DNA of 64,000 bases from Actinorhabdospora filicis (GCF_030269765.1 NZ_BSTX01000007.1:124001-188000), one strand, 5' to 3'. Positions 28,224 through 38,768 are shown, counted from the first letter of the stretch. Notes: generated by a model from the sequence alone, not told the origin. Numbers and translations are program-made.

Positions 28224-29417
28224 TCACGCGAGGTTTTCCGGCGGCCCCTCGATCTCCTTCACGGCCGCCCTCGGCGGCTCCGGCGGCTCGGGGACGAACC
28301 GCGCGCCCAGCGTCGCCGGGGCGGGCTCGGCGGCATCGCCCCACACCATGTCGTCCTCGGTCAGCCACGTCTCGTAGACCCGGTCCCGCGACTCCTCGTC
28401 GGGCGCGGTCCGCGCGCTCGGCGGACGCGCCGGGGCCTTCGCGTTCGGAACGGCCTTCGCCGCCTCGGTCTTGGCCGCCGCTGGCGACTTCGCGCTCTCC
28501 AGCGCCGTCACACTCGGCCGCCCACCCCGCAGCGTCGCCGCGCCCGGGAACAGCCCCGCCCCACCGCTCAGCGGCGACGCGGCGAACGTGCTCCCACCCG
28601 GAGCCGCGAAACCCAAAGTGCCCGACGTGCCCACGTTCACCCCGGTCAGCGTCCCGTCGCCGACCCCCAGCAGATCGGTCTCGCCACCGGGCGGCCCGAT
28701 CACCGGCGGCTCACCCGGCTTCTCCGGCGCGGGCTCCCCGTCGTCCGGCGTCGCGATCGCCTTCGGCGTGAACGCCGAAGCCGTCGGGATCACCGTCCCG
28801 TCGATCGCCTTCATGCCCGGGTTGCCGTGATTGACCGAATCGGGCAGATCCACCGGCGGCAGCGGCGGAGGAGACTTGATCTCCTCCTTCGTGTCGTACT
28901 CCCGCGCCAGCTCGGCGATGATCATGATGATCTTCTCGCGCGCCTCCCGGCGCTGCTCCTCGTCCTGCTCATGCCCGATCAGACCACCGATCAGAGCACC
29001 CGCCGGACCCAGGATCGCCGTCCCGATCGCGGCACCCGCGATCGTGCGCCCCGAATCATCGGTGTCGGCCGGATCCGGAGCATTCCCCTGCGCCGTCTCC
29101 AAAGCCGTCTTCCACGCGTGCAGATTGTCCTTGATCGTGCCCACGTGACCCGCCAGCTGATCGGCGAACTGGATCACCAGACTCAACCGCCGCTTGAACT
29201 CCGCGCCACCCTCGGTCTTCTCGCTCCAGTAGTCCATCAGGTCCGTCAGATCGCGGTCCAGATCCAGGACGAAGTCGTCCAGCGTCGCCCGGATCGGATT
29301 CACCCACGTCGCGGCCAAACCATCGATCTGCCCCGGATCACCCGCCTGCAACGACTTCCACAGCGCGGCATGGTCCTGCGACTGGTACGGGGGGAGATAG
29401 GCGTCGAGATCGCTCAC
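28224..29417 (-). CDS. Putative T7SS substrate with TWLTEDxxxW tag (module 4, large member)
   Basis: 397 residues. An N-terminal helical domain of about 180 residues begins Y-L-P-P-Y-Q-S-Q-D-H and includes a short Gly-zipper-like stretch (I-A-G-A-A-I-G-T-A-I-L-G-P-A-G-A). A Pro-rich linker follows, and then T-W-L-T-E-D-D-M-V-W (28370-28341). Here the tag is not at the extreme end: about 40 residues follow. The GTG start overlaps the upstream stop by 4 bp. It is probably exported; the Gly-zipper could interact with membranes. Confidence 0.75.
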   Translation of the reverse strand: MSDLDAYLPPYQSQDHAALWKSLQAGDPGQIDGLAATWVNPIRATLDDFVLDLDRDLTDLMDYWSEKTEGGAEFKRRLSLVIQFADQLAGHVGTIKDNLHAWKTALETAQGNAPDPADTDDSGRTIAGAAIGTAILGPAGALIGGLIGHEQDEEQRREAREKIIMIIAELAREYDTKEEIKSPPPLPPVDLPDSVNHGNPGMKAIDGTVIPTASAFTPKAIATPDDGEPAPEKPGEPPVIGPPGGETDLLGVGDGTLTGVNVGTSGTLGFAAPGGSTFAASPLSGGAGLFPGAATLRGGRPSVTALESAKSPAAAKTEAAKAVPNAKAPARPPSARTAPDEESRDRVYETWLTEDDMVWGDAAEPAPATLGARFVPEPPEPPRAAVKEIEGPPENLA

Positions 29418-29764
29418 TTCTTCTCCAGTGCGGTGTCCACGTCGTCCAAGCGCGACCCGATGCTCGTGGCGCTCAGAGAGTTCAGCTGCTCGGCCGTGCG
29501 GTAGTTCTCCGCGATGCGCTTCGTGGCGAGCTCGGCGGCTACGACGGCGTCCATCAGGCGATTGATGCGGTCGGCGAACTCGCCGTAGTGCTTGGCGTAG
29601 ACGGCCTTGCTGGTGTTGGCGTGCTGGAAGGTGCCCAGGGCGGGGGGTTTGTCCTTGAGCTGTTCGTTCATCTTGGCGATGACGGTTTCGAGCTGGATGC
29701 GGCGATTGGCGAGGTTGGCTAGGAAGCCGTCGAGGGAGGAGACGTCGACGTCGGTGTTGGCCAT
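29414..29764 (-). CDS. Small helical partner protein (module 4)
   Basis: 116 residues from the ATG at 29764, with GAGGAC before it; upstream in-frame codons to 29869 lack a ribosome site. Helical, with N-A-N-T-D-V-D-V-S-S-L-D-like N-terminus and a Y-R-T-A-E motif (a Y-x-x-x-E-like signal) near residue 90. It overlaps the tagged gene by 4 bp. It is probably the dimer partner of that protein. Confidence 0.7.
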   Translation of the reverse strand: MANTDVDVSSLDGFLANLANRRIQLETVIAKMNEQLKDKPPALGTFQHANTSKAVYAKHYGEFADRINRLMDAVVAAELATKRIAENYRTAEQLNSLSATSIGSRLDDVDTALEKK

Positions 29765-30065
29765 GGCCGTCCTCGGGGTGGGGTGTGTGTTGGATAACAG
29801 TAGCGGGTTGGAGGGGGTTTGTCGTAGTGGCTGACTCCCGGCTGTCGCGCTTCTTGTCCGCCCCCTCACGGATCGCCCTTGTGCTGTCCCGGGGGTTGGC
29901 GCTGGGGTCCCATCGCCGTCTGGCCTGGGCTTTCAGCCCTTGCCCCGACCAGGACGCTGTCCTGGACCTGGGCCTCTCTCGGAAGGGGGCTTCGCCTTGG
30001 GTTGCGGGCCGTTGTCCACGGGCTTAGGGCATGGTCGGGCTTGTTTTGGGTTGTTCTTTGCGTGC

Positions 30066-30198
30066 GGTGGGGTCCTTCGTCGGTCGGCCCCGGCACCATA
30101 ACGACGAACCTGGGGGTGTCAAGCCAAAGAACGCGGCTTGACACCCCCAGAACCCTCGTTACCGATTCCTTTGCGGCCGACCGACGAAGGACCCCACC
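30066..30198. repeat. 133-bp nested palindrome (possible MITE or structured RNA)
   Basis: Outer arms of 24 bp are perfect inverted repeats (30066-30089 and 30175-30198). Inner arms of 16 bp are also perfect (30110-30125 and 30135-30150) around a 9-nt loop, and TAACGA/TCGTTA (30099-30104/30156-30161) pairs between them. The sequence is less GC-rich than its surroundings in the inner part. It has no open reading frame. It could be a miniature inverted-repeat element, a cruciform or a stable RNA. Confidence 0.75.
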
Positions 30199-30381
30199 AC
30201 CCGAAGTCGGCATCTGCGCTTCGCGCCGGGTCTGTGGGGCACCTTGCGGTACGTGGGCCACCCACTTCGTCCACCCTGCTCGCCCGCCGCCTTGTCCCGC
30301 CCGGCCCGCACCTCTTCTTCCCGCCCCCATCACTCCACCCCGCACCCCCCAGCCCCGCCCCGCCCACCCCCGCACACGCCA

Positions 30382-30407
30382 CGGGGCGAGCCGCTCGGCT
30401 CGCCCCG
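30382..30407. terminator. Probable terminator after eccB2
   Basis: Perfect 12-bp stem (30382-30393/30396-30407) with a 2-nt loop, about 70 nt past the eccB2 stop codon on the minus strand. No U-run. Confidence 0.55.
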
Positions 30408-30477
30408 GTCGTCGTTCCGTGTTCCTCGTGCCCTACTACTTCTTCTTCACCACTTCTTCACCGCGAACTCATCGCCG

Positions 30478-31908
30478 CTAGCTCGCCGCCGGGTCCGGGG
30501 TCTGGTCCGGGGCCGTTTCGATCACCTTCTGCAATGCCGCGTGCTGGCTCAGGGCCACGCCCGAGGGCAGCAGGTTCAGGAACGAGCCGGGTACCAGTAC
30601 CGGGGTCACCGAGGAGTAGCCGAGGGCGGCCTTGGGGTCGGAGCCCTGGGATGCCACGAGGCCGTACTTGTTGCCCTGCTGGTTGATCAGGTAGACGGTT
30701 TGGCCGGAGGTGGCGCCGTCGGTGGGCTGGTCCTGGGCGAGGACGCCGCGGCCGCCGGGCAGCACTACTCGGTCGGCGAGGCCGGTGGTGTCGATGAGGG
30801 TGGTGTTGTCGGGGATGACGAGGTCTTCGGGGGCGTGGCCGTAGGTCATGACCTGGATGCCGGCGCCGGGGGTGTAGACGCCGCAGATGGCGGTGTGGTC
30901 GCCGGTGACCTGCTTGGCGACGGGGACTTCCTGGGGGAAGCCGGGTTTTTCGATGCCGCCGGCGTCGGGGGCGAGGGCGGAGTTGATGTCGGAGGCCGAG
31001 GCGGGGATGGGTTCGGTCTCGCCGCCGAGGAGTTTGGCGGCGACCGCTCCCACGGGGATGAGGCCGCGGTCGGTGAGGACGAAGAACTTGCCGGAGGTGG
31101 TGAAGACCGCGCCGACCTTGGCGGTGGAGCCGACCACGGGGCGGTTGCTGTTGCCGCCGGCGTTCGTCACGCGGATCTGGTCGAGGTCGGGCCCGGCGGG
31201 GAGGGCGTCGATGACCTTTTTGGTGACGGGGATGGGCTGGTTGGTGATGCCGAGGGCGGTTTTGGCGAAGGCGGTGACGTGGAAGCGCTTGTCGTTCAGG
31301 AGCAGGAACTCGTCCTTGCCCGCGGAGTCCTGGACGAGGACGGCCTTGTCGCCGGGGAGTTCGCCGCCGGTGAGGTTCTGCACGATCACCTGGGTCACCA
31401 GGCCGCTGGCGGCGGGGCGGGGGCTGGAACTGCAGACGTTCCAGGCGGTGCCGTTCTGGGTCAGGTTCTCCGGGAGGGGGAGGGTGTCGGGCGCGTTGGG
31501 GATGCCGAGGGGGAGGCCGCGGGGGTAGTCGCGCAGGGAGTTCTGCGACATGGTGACCGTCTCCACCTCGGGCTTGTTCAGGATCAGGCGCGCCGAGGAG
31601 TAGTTGAGGACGGGGTAGAGCGCGGGCTTGGAGTTGGCCCCGGCGAGGCTGCCGTAGAGGTAGCGGACGCCGGTCTCCTCCTCGATGATCAGGACATCGG
31701 CCTGGGGTTTGCCGCCGCCCTGTTTGAACACGCCGTAGATGCCGAACGCGGCGGCGATCACGGCCATCACCATGACGCTGCCCATGACGGACAGGCCGAT
31801 GCGCCGCATGGGCGTCTCGGTGCTCTCCGGATCGCCCAGGAGCAGCGCGGAGATGAGCCGGTGGCTCACGAACCGGTGGGCCTGGACCTGTTCCTTACGC
31901 GAACGCAT
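30478..31908 (-). CDS. eccB: T7SS membrane-complex protein EccB2
   Basis: 476 residues. The N-terminal R-K-E-Q-V-Q-A-H-R-F is shared with EccB1. One membrane helix at about 40-62 is followed by V-L-I-I-E-E-E-T-G-V-R-Y and the outer domain with Y-P-R-G-L-P-L-G-I-P-N-A-P-D. A Cys pair (V-C-S-S-S and I-C-G-V-Y) is conserved with the other two EccB. It is divergent from mycP2 across 133 bp. Confidence 0.93.
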   Translation of the reverse strand: MRSRKEQVQAHRFVSHRLISALLLGDPESTETPMRRIGLSVMGSVMVMAVIAAAFGIYGVFKQGGGKPQADVLIIEEETGVRYLYGSLAGANSKPALYPVLNYSSARLILNKPEVETVTMSQNSLRDYPRGLPLGIPNAPDTLPLPENLTQNGTAWNVCSSSPRPAASGLVTQVIVQNLTGGELPGDKAVLVQDSAGKDEFLLLNDKRFHVTAFAKTALGITNQPIPVTKKVIDALPAGPDLDQIRVTNAGGNSNRPVVGSTAKVGAVFTTSGKFFVLTDRGLIPVGAVAAKLLGGETEPIPASASDINSALAPDAGGIEKPGFPQEVPVAKQVTGDHTAICGVYTPGAGIQVMTYGHAPEDLVIPDNTTLIDTTGLADRVVLPGGRGVLAQDQPTDGATSGQTVYLINQQGNKYGLVASQGSDPKAALGYSSVTPVLVPGSFLNLLPSGVALSQHAALQKVIETAPDQTPDPAAS

Positions 31909-31956
31909 CTGCGAACCTCTGCCGGGGGTGTCGTCGGTTGGATGACGTGTGCCCCC

Positions 31957-31976
31957 ACCTTAGGGCCCCTCGTCAC
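31957..31976 (-). promoter_or_regulatory. Locus-2/3-type promoter before eccB2
   Basis: Minus strand GTGACG (31976-31971), 8 nt, TAAGGT (31962-31957), 49 nt before the eccB2 start. It matches the eccC2 promoter (GTGGCG-N8-TAAGGT). Confidence 0.45.
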
Positions 31977-32041
31977 CCTCGCGGCCGAGGCCCGGTCTCG
32001 GTATGGTCGGCGCAGTCCGCGCAACCGAAACGGAGGCGGTC

Positions 32042-33148
32042 ATGACCGCACGGTCCAGGACGGCGGTGACGATCGCGGCGGCGACGGTACTGCTGACGGG
32101 GTGGGCGCAGCCCGCGACGGCGAAGATCACCGGCTGGCAGCTGGAGGCGATCAAGGCCGCGCAGGCGCAGGCCATCAGCACCGGCGAGGGCGTCGTGGTC
32201 GCCGTGGTCGACTCCGGCGTCGGGAAGCACCCCGACCTGGAGGGGCACGTCCTGGACGGCAAGAGCTTCGTCGAGGAGGACCCCCGTCGCGACCGCGCCG
32301 GGCACGGCACCGACATGGCCGGGCAGATCCTGTCGGTGGCGCCGGGCGCGAAGATCCTCCCGGTGCAGGTCACCTCCGGCGGTGCGGAGTTCGTCGCCGG
32401 GCCCATGGTCGAGGGCATCCGCTGGGCCGCCGACAGCGGCGCCAAGATCATCAATGTCTCGCTGACCGGGGGGAGCGCCTCCGACACCGAGATCGAGGCC
32501 GTCAAGTACGCCCTCGGCAAGGGCGCGGTCGTCATCGCCGGTACGGGCAACGACCCCTCGGCCGGAGTGGGCGCGCCCGCGAACCTGCCGGGCGTGGTCG
32601 CGGTGGCCGGGGTGGGGCAGGACGGGAAGATCTGGGAGAAGTCGGCCACCGGGCCCGGCACGGTCCTGGTCGCGCCCGCCGTCGACGTCATGGGCATCAC
32701 CCCCGACAACCCGGGCACCGACCCGGGGTACACCAAGGGCAGCGGCACCAGCATCGCCACCGCCCTCGTCTCCGGGGTCGCCGCGCTGGTCGCCGCGAAG
32801 TACCCCGGCATCAGCGGGCCCGACCTCATCAACCGGCTCGTCTCCACCGCCGCCGACGCCGGGGCGCCCGGCCGCGACGACGTCTACGGCACCGGCCTCG
32901 TGGACGCCGAGGCGGCGCTGACGAAGGACGTCCCGCACGTCGGCGAGAACCCGCTCGGCGACCCCGCCAACGCCCTCTCCGGCGCGGCCGAGGACCGCGT
33001 CGAGCAGGACCGGTCGCTGCTGGTGAAGCTCGTGATCGTCCCGATCGCGGCGATCGTCCTCCTCGGCGTCCTCGTGCTGGTGATCGTCCTGGTCGTGCGC
33101 GGCAAGCGACGGCGGCGCATCCCGCCCGGCCCGCCCGGCCGGTACTGA
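32042..33148 (+). CDS. mycP: Mycosin MycP2 (Cys-free class)
   Basis: 368 residues. Signal peptide (about 1-27), then the subtilase domain with Asp57 (V-V-D-S-G-V), His88 (A-G-H-G-T) and Ser237 (G-T-S-I-A-T-A), a C-terminal membrane helix (about 325-350) and a basic tail. It contains no Cys and only a short N-terminal extension, unlike MycP1, 3 and 4. The ATG at 32042 has GGAGG before it; the in-frame ATG at 32003 would spoil the signal peptide. It faces eccD2 across a strong terminator. Confidence 0.92.
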   Translation: MTARSRTAVTIAAATVLLTGWAQPATAKITGWQLEAIKAAQAQAISTGEGVVVAVVDSGVGKHPDLEGHVLDGKSFVEEDPRRDRAGHGTDMAGQILSVAPGAKILPVQVTSGGAEFVAGPMVEGIRWAADSGAKIINVSLTGGSASDTEIEAVKYALGKGAVVIAGTGNDPSAGVGAPANLPGVVAVAGVGQDGKIWEKSATGPGTVLVAPAVDVMGITPDNPGTDPGYTKGSGTSIATALVSGVAALVAAKYPGISGPDLINRLVSTAADAGAPGRDDVYGTGLVDAEAALTKDVPHVGENPLGDPANALSGAAEDRVEQDRSLLVKLVIVPIAAIVLLGVLVLVIVLVVRGKRRRRIPPGPPGRY

Positions 33149-33151
33149 ACG

Positions 33152-33187
33152 CGAAAAGGGCCCCGCCGGTCGGCGGGGCCCTTTTCG
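33152..33187. terminator. Bidirectional terminator between mycP2 and eccD2
   Basis: 17-bp perfect stem (33152-33168/33171-33187), 2-nt loop, with AAAA and TTTT near the base of the stem on either side, so it works for both convergent genes. Confidence 0.9.
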
Positions 33188-33198
33188 TACGTCTCGGA

Positions 33199-34593
33199 CT
33201 ATCCGTTCAGGCTGCGCATCATCGTGTAGATACCGCCGATCCAGCCCGCCAGGGGCACGATCGCCACGATCAGCAGGATCTCGGCGATGTCGAGGGTGCG
33301 GCCCCACATCGGCGAGATGCGCTTCCCGGTGACCGCCAGGCCGTAGAACACCGCGATCAGCGTGATCACCAGCAGCCCGCCCAGGACCGCCGTCAGCCGG
33401 ATCAGCGTCGGCGAGGCCGCGAAGACCGCCAGGGTCAGCAGGCCCAGGCCCGCGATGCCCGCCGTCAGCAGCGGGATCCGCGCGCTGCGGACCACCAGGA
33501 CCCGCGCCCGCGACAGCAGCACCAGCGACAGCACACCGGTCAGCAGCCAGCCGGGGACGCCGCCGTCCAGCGACAACGCGATGCAGCACGCGAAGCTGAT
33601 CACCGCGATCGTCCCGTACATCGAGGTCAGGAAGTCGTTGGCGCGCGCCGAACGGTCCAGCGCCTCGGTGCCGTTGACCGAGTAGTTGTCCTGCTTGAGC
33701 TCCTCGACGTTGGCCGGGAGCTGCGGCATCGGCACCCGCGCCAGCCGCAGCGACAGCGTCGGCGTCGCCGGGACCAGCATGAACGTCAGGGACGCCACGA
33801 TCGCCGCGCCCAGGGCCGCGTTGCCGTCGAGGGCCATCGACGTCCCCGCCGCGATGCCGAAGGCCACCGCGCAGAACGACGCCGACAGGAACAGCGGCGC
33901 CCGGTCGGCCACGGCCACCAGCGCCAGGACCGCGAAGACCAGCACCGCCGAGGTCGCCATCACCAGGTTCGCCGAGGTCAGCTCGCCCACCTCGCGGTCA
34001 CCGGCGCCCACCAGCAGACCGCCGACGGCCGCGTACGCCAGCGACACCAGCGCGAAGGCCACCGCCGCGTCGGTCGCGCGCAGCGCGCGGGCGAAAACCG
34101 CCGAAACGGACAGCAGGACCACCGCGACCACGAAAGCCGTGATCGCCCCGTACAACTGCGGCGGACCCGAGAACAGCACCGCCAGCGCACCCGCCAGCAG
34201 CGCGCACACGCCCACCGTCAGGCTGAACTTGCGCGTGGAGTGCTGGTCCCAGCGTGAACCCCGGTTGTTGGTGGCCGTCGCCACCGCCTCGATGACGTCG
34301 TCGAAGACCATCTCCGGCGCCATCTTCTGCCGCATCGTCAGATACAGCAGCTCACCGTCGCGCACCGTCAGCTGCGAGGTGCTGCGCCCGGAATCCAGCG
34401 GCTGCCCGCCCAGGCGCGCCAGCACCCAGCCACCGTGCGAGGCACCCTCGTCGGCGAGTTCCTCACCCGCGTGCCGCAGGATCGTCGGCAGCAGCTCCGC
34501 CAACGGCACCTCCGACGGCAGCGCCAGATCGACCCGCGTGTTCGGGCTGACGATCGTGACGCGGGTCAGTTCCCCGTTCGCAGTGCCGGCCAC
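33199..34593 (-). CDS. eccD: T7SS channel protein EccD2
   Basis: 464 residues. N-terminal ubiquitin-like domain (R-V-T-I-V-S-P-N-T-R-V-D-L-A-L-P) and about eleven membrane segments. It is closest in layout to EccD1, including the G-K-R-I-S-P-x-W-G-R-x-L-D-I stretch near the C-terminus. It is divergent from eccC2 over about 200 bp that holds promoter candidates in both directions. Confidence 0.93.
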   Translation of the reverse strand: MAGTANGELTRVTIVSPNTRVDLALPSEVPLAELLPTILRHAGEELADEGASHGGWVLARLGGQPLDSGRSTSQLTVRDGELLYLTMRQKMAPEMVFDDVIEAVATATNNRGSRWDQHSTRKFSLTVGVCALLAGALAVLFSGPPQLYGAITAFVVAVVLLSVSAVFARALRATDAAVAFALVSLAYAAVGGLLVGAGDREVGELTSANLVMATSAVLVFAVLALVAVADRAPLFLSASFCAVAFGIAAGTSMALDGNAALGAAIVASLTFMLVPATPTLSLRLARVPMPQLPANVEELKQDNYSVNGTEALDRSARANDFLTSMYGTIAVISFACCIALSLDGGVPGWLLTGVLSLVLLSRARVLVVRSARIPLLTAGIAGLGLLTLAVFAASPTLIRLTAVLGGLLVITLIAVFYGLAVTGKRISPMWGRTLDIAEILLIVAIVPLAGWIGGIYTMMRSLNG

Positions 34594-34680
34594 GAATGGC
34601 TCCTCCCATGAAGCGACCTCCCGCCGGGATCGGCCGGGACGCGCGGGGGATCTGCGGCCACGGGCGGCGGGAATGCGGTC

Positions 34681-34699
34681 AGCCTACCGAGGCGCGCAA
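34681..34699 (-). promoter_or_regulatory. Locus-2/3-type promoter before eccD2
   Basis: Minus strand TTGCGC (34699-34694), 7 nt, TAGGCT (34686-34681), 88 nt upstream of eccD2. The block is almost identical to the promoter before 58802, with one base fewer in the spacer. Confidence 0.45.
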
Positions 34700-34729
34700 C
34701 CCGGGCTCACGACGGCCGATGGACCCCAT

Positions 34730-34749
34730 GTGGCGCACGTCAGTAAGGT
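34730..34749 (+). promoter_or_regulatory. Locus-2/3-type promoter before eccC2
   Basis: GTGGCG (34730-34735), 8 nt, TAAGGT (34744-34749), 42 nt before the eccC2 GTG. It matches the eccB2 promoter at five of six bases of the first box and all of the second. Confidence 0.45.
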
Positions 34750-34790
34750 CTAGGTCAACCCCAGTGTGAAAAGTCCGAGAAGGGCATCCG

Positions 34791-37700
34791 GTGAGCACCG
34801 AACTGTTCAAGCGGCCACCCCGCCGCCGAGGACCGCAACTGCCGCGCGGTGAACTCCTGCTCGAATCGCCCCCGGAACTGCCCGAGATCCTCCCCAAGAG
34901 CTTCGGCCAGATCTTCATGATCCTGCCGATGATCTGCGGCGCCGGGGCCATGATGATGATGATGGGGAACCGCGGCAGCGGCGCGATGTCCTACGTCGCC
35001 GGCGGCCTCTTCGGCGTCTCCATGCTGGGCATGGCCGTCAGCAACATCGGCAACACCGGCGGCAAGGACAAGGCCGAACTCAACGCCGAGCGCCGCGACT
35101 ACATGCGGTACCTCGCGCAGGCCCGCCGCCGCGTCCGCCGCGCCGCCGACCAGCAGCGCGCCGCCCAGCAGTGGCGCCACCCCGAACCCGACTCGCTGTG
35201 GTCGATCGTGGCCTCGGCGCGCATGTGGGAGCGGCGCACCACCGACGACGACTTCGGCGAGGTCCGCGTGGCCAAGGGCCCGCAGCGGCTCGCCGTCAAA
35301 ATCGTGCCACCGGAGACCAAACCGGTCGAGGACCTCGAACCGATGAGCGCCATCGCGCTGCGCCGGTTCGTGCGCACCCACAACAGCGTCCGCGACCTGC
35401 CCATCTCGATGTCGGTGCGCTCGTTCAGCAAGGTCGTCCTGCGCGGCGAGTACGACATCACCACCGCCATGGCCCGCAGCATCGTCTGCCAGCTGGCGGC
35501 CCTGCACTCGCCCGACGACCTCATCATCGCCGTCGTCGCCGCACCCGAGCGCATGGACCGCTGGCGCTGGACCAAGTGGATGCCGCACCTGCAGTCGAAG
35601 TCCCGCAGCGACGCCGCCGGAGCCGCCCGCCTGGCCTTCGAGGACATGATGAGCCTCGAACGCGCCCTGCAGGACGAGCTCTCCGGCCGCGGCCGCTTCG
35701 GGCCCGAGGCCAAGCCCCTCGCCGGGCAGCCGCACATCCTGGTCATCCTCGACGGCGGTGAGGTCGCCCCCAACTGCCAGCTCGCCGGGCGCGGCCTGCT
35801 CGGCACCACCGTCCTCGACCTGTCCGGGTACGTGCCCCGCGACTCCGGCCGCTTCCTGCTGTGCCTGGAAAGCGACGGCCGCAGCGTGTCCCACGACCAG
35901 GGCACCCGCCAGGCGCCCCTCGGCGTCCCCGACATGCTGTCCATCAGCCAGGCCGAGGGCATCGCCCGGCAGATGGCGCCCTACCGGCTCTCCCAGCAGC
36001 AGCAGGCCACCACCGAGGAACCCCTGTCCACGGTCATGGAACTGCCCGACCTGCTCGGCTTCGGTGACGCCGCCGCGCTCGACCCGAGCATCCACTGGCG
36101 CCCCCGCCCGATGCGGGAGTTCATGAAGGTGCCGCTCGGCATGTCCCCCGACGGGCAGGTCGTCGACATCGACTTCAAGGAAGCCGCGCTGGAGGGCATG
36201 GGCCCGCACGGCCTGCTCATCGGCGCCACCGGCTCCGGCAAGTCCGAGGTCCTGCGCACCATCGTCGGCGCCCTGGCCGCCACCCACTCGTCGGAGGAAC
36301 TGAACTTCGTCCTCGTCGACTTCAAGGGCGGCGCGACCTTCGCGTTCCTCGACGAGATGCCGCACGTCTCGGCGGTCATCACCAACCTCGCCGACGAGAT
36401 CGCCCTCGTCGACCGCATGCAGGACGCGCTCGCCGGTGAGATGGTGCGCCGTCAGGAACTGCTGCGCGCGGCGGGCAACTACGTCAACCGGCAGGATTAC
36501 GAGAAGGCCCGCCTGGCCGGCGAGCCCCTCAAGCCGCTGCCCGCGCTGATGATCATCTGTGACGAGTTCTCCGAGATGCTGGTCGCCAAGCCGGAGTTCA
36601 TCGACCTGTTCGTGCAGGTCGGCCGGATCGGCCGGTCCATCGGCGTGCACCTGCTGCTGGCCTCGCAGCGCCTCGAAGAGGGCAAGCTGCGGGGTCTGGA
36701 CACCTATCTCTCCTACCGCGTCGGTCTGCGGACCTTCTCGGCGGTGGAGTCCCGGGTCGTCCTGGGCGTCCCCGACGCCTACGACCTGCCGCAGGCGCCC
36801 GGTCACGGCTACCTCAAGGTCGGCACCGAGACCATGCAGCGCTTCCGCGCCGCCTACGTCTCGGGTGCCTACAAGCCGACCGGACGCGCACCCGGCCTGC
36901 CGGGCGCGCCGAAGGTCCGCGAGGACGTGAACCTCGTCAACTACGACCTGGACTACATCCCCGTCATCGAGAAGCCCCGCGAGAAAGAGGTCGCCGTCGA
37001 GACTCCGGTCAACGACGAGGGCAAGGAAATCTCGATGCTGGAGGTCATGGTCCACAAGATGCGCGGCCACGGACGGCCCGCGCACCAGGTGTGGCTCCCG
37101 CCGCTCAAGGAGCCCCCGAGCCTCGACCGGGTCCTGCCGCAGCTCGGGATCGACCCCGAGCGCGGCCTGACCCCGGTCGGCTGGAACCACAATGGGCGGC
37201 TCATGGCCGTGCTCGGCGAGGTCGACCGGCCCTTCGAGCAGCGGCGCAGCCCGTTCACCGTGGAACTGGACGGCGCGGGCGGCAACGTCGCCATCGTCGG
37301 CGGCCCGCAGTCGGGCAAGAGCACCATGCTGCGCGCGATGATCTCCGGGCTGGCGCTCACGCACACCCCGCGCGAGGCGGCGTTCTTCGTCCTCGACTTC
37401 GGTGGCGGCACCATTCGCGGCCTGGGCGACCTGCCGCACGTGGCCGGCGTCTACGGCCGTCGCGACGAGGAGGGCGTGCGCCGCACGATCTCCGAGGTCA
37501 ACAGCATCATCGACGACCGCGAGGCCCGCTTCGCCGAGAACCAGATCGACGGCATGAACGCCTACCGCCGCCTGCGGGCGCGCGGCGAGCACGCCGACGA
37601 CCCGTACGGCGACGTGTTCCTCGTGGTCGATGGCTGGGGCACCCTGCGCGAGGACTACGAGCAGTTCGAGTCGACGCTGCTGTCGATGGCCGGTCGCGGC

Positions 37701-38768
37701 CTCGGCTTCGGCGTCCACCTGGTCATCTCGGCCAACCGCTGGGCCGAGATCCGGCTGAACATGCGCGACCTGCTGGCCACGAAGCTGGAGCTGCGCCTGG
37801 GCGACCCCTCGGAGTCGGAGCTGGACCGCAAGGCCGCCCGCAACGTCCCGGAGAAGACCCCGGGGCGTGGTATGACCAAGGAGAAGCTGCACTTCCTCAC
37901 CGCGATGCCCCGCATCGACGGGCACCAGCGCGACGAGGACCTGCAGGAGGGCGTGGCGCACATGGTCGCCGAGGTCCGCAAGGCCTGGCGCGGCCCGACG
38001 GTCCCGAAGGTCCGTCTCCTGCCGCGCGACCTGCGGATGGAGGAGCTGGCCCCGATGGTCGGCCGCCGTGCCCAGGGCATCCCGATCGGCCTCAACGAGG
38101 CGGGTCTGAAGCCGGTGCTGCTGGACTTCGACGACGAGCCGCACCTGATGATCTTCGGCGACTCCGAATGCGGCAAGAGCAACCTCATGCGGCACATCGC
38201 CCAGTCCATCACCGAGAAGTACACCCCGGACCAGGCGCGCATCATCATGGCCGACTACCGGCGCGGGATGCTGGGCGCGGTCGAGGGCGAGCACCTGCTC
38301 GACTACTCGATGAACTCCACCCAGTTCGAGAAGACCGTCGGTGCGGTGAAGAAGCGCCTGGAGCTGCGGCTCCCGGGCCCGGACGTGACCCCCGACCAGC
38401 TGCGTAACCGCAGCTGGTGGACGGGTCCGGAGGTCTTCTTCCTCATCGACGACTACGACCTGGTGGCCGTCGGGCGCTCCAACCCCCTCGCGCTGCTGGC
38501 CGACTTCATCCCGCAGGCCAGCGACATCGGCCTGCACATCATCCTGGCCCGCCGCATGTCGGGCGTCGGCCGGGCGATGCACGAACCGGTCATCCAGCGC
38601 CTCAAGGAGCTGGACGCGCCGGGTCTGCTGATGGACGGCCGCCGCGAGGAGGGCCAGGTCCTGGGGACCCTGCGGCCCAGCAAGCAGCCGCCCGGCCGGG
38701 GCACCCTGGTGCGCCGCCGCGACGGCGAGCAACTGATCCAGACCGTCTTCCGGGGCGAGGTCTCGTGA
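34791..38768 (+). CDS. eccC: T7SS ATPase EccC2 (three FtsK/SpoIIIE domains)
   Basis: 1325 residues. Two membrane segments at about 40-85, then three ATPase domains with Walker A motifs GATGSGKSE (about 478), GGPQSGKST (about 837) and GDSECGKSN (about 1122), and Walker B motifs [15 protein letters not shown] and F-F-L-I-D-D-Y. GTG start at 34791. An Esx pair follows after 161 bp with its own promoter, as in locus 1. Confidence 0.95.
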   Translation: MSTELFKRPPRRRGPQLPRGELLLESPPELPEILPKSFGQIFMILPMICGAGAMMMMMGNRGSGAMSYVAGGLFGVSMLGMAVSNIGNTGGKDKAELNAERRDYMRYLAQARRRVRRAADQQRAAQQWRHPEPDSLWSIVASARMWERRTTDDDFGEVRVAKGPQRLAVKIVPPETKPVEDLEPMSAIALRRFVRTHNSVRDLPISMSVRSFSKVVLRGEYDITTAMARSIVCQLAALHSPDDLIIAVVAAPERMDRWRWTKWMPHLQSKSRSDAAGAARLAFEDMMSLERALQDELSGRGRFGPEAKPLAGQPHILVILDGGEVAPNCQLAGRGLLGTTVLDLSGYVPRDSGRFLLCLESDGRSVSHDQGTRQAPLGVPDMLSISQAEGIARQMAPYRLSQQQQATTEEPLSTVMELPDLLGFGDAAALDPSIHWRPRPMREFMKVPLGMSPDGQVVDIDFKEAALEGMGPHGLLIGATGSGKSEVLRTIVGALAATHSSEELNFVLVDFKGGATFAFLDEMPHVSAVITNLADEIALVDRMQDALAGEMVRRQELLRAAGNYVNRQDYEKARLAGEPLKPLPALMIICDEFSEMLVAKPEFIDLFVQVGRIGRSIGVHLLLASQRLEEGKLRGLDTYLSYRVGLRTFSAVESRVVLGVPDAYDLPQAPGHGYLKVGTETMQRFRAAYVSGAYKPTGRAPGLPGAPKVREDVNLVNYDLDYIPVIEKPREKEVAVETPVNDEGKEISMLEVMVHKMRGHGRPAHQVWLPPLKEPPSLDRVLPQLGIDPERGLTPVGWNHNGRLMAVLGEVDRPFEQRRSPFTVELDGAGGNVAIVGGPQSGKSTMLRAMISGLALTHTPREAAFFVLDFGGGTIRGLGDLPHVAGVYGRRDEEGVRRTISEVNSIIDDREARFAENQIDGMNAYRRLRARGEHADDPYGDVFLVVDGWGTLREDYEQFESTLLSMAGRGLGFGVHLVISANRWAEIRLNMRDLLATKLELRLGDPSESELDRKAARNVPEKTPGRGMTKEKLHFLTAMPRIDGHQRDEDLQEGVAHMVAEVRKAWRGPTVPKVRLLPRDLRMEELAPMVGRRAQGIPIGLNEAGLKPVLLDFDDEPHLMIFGDSECGKSNLMRHIAQSITEKYTPDQARIIMADYRRGMLGAVEGEHLLDYSMNSTQFEKTVGAVKKRLELRLPGPDVTPDQLRNRSWWTGPEVFFLIDDYDLVAVGRSNPLALLADFIPQASDIGLHIILARRMSGVGRAMHEPVIQRLKELDAPGLLMDGRREEGQVLGTLRPSKQPPGRGTLVRRRDGEQLIQTVFRGEVS

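Larger units (their letters stand above)
29765..30477. other. 713-bp gene-free region with a long palindrome
   Basis: No convincing protein gene lies between the module 4 start and the eccB2 stop. A possible promoter for module 4 (TACTGT on the minus strand around 29797) lies close to its start. A 133-bp palindrome (30066-30198) and a 12-bp hairpin (30382-30407) occupy the right part. A short CCAGGAC/GTCCTGG hairpin lies at 29949-29965. The stretch from about 30270 to 30370 is C-rich on the plus strand. Confidence 0.6.

Noticed and set aside
31988-32007. TATGGT before mycP2 as a member of the [TG]TG-N8 promoter group
   Set aside because: The upstream hexamer is AGGCCC and does not match.
34755-38732. 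Long minus-strand frame opposite eccC2 (and a similar one opposite eccC3)
   Set aside because: Both are mirror frames of conserved EccC coding sequence; no ribosome site or family features.
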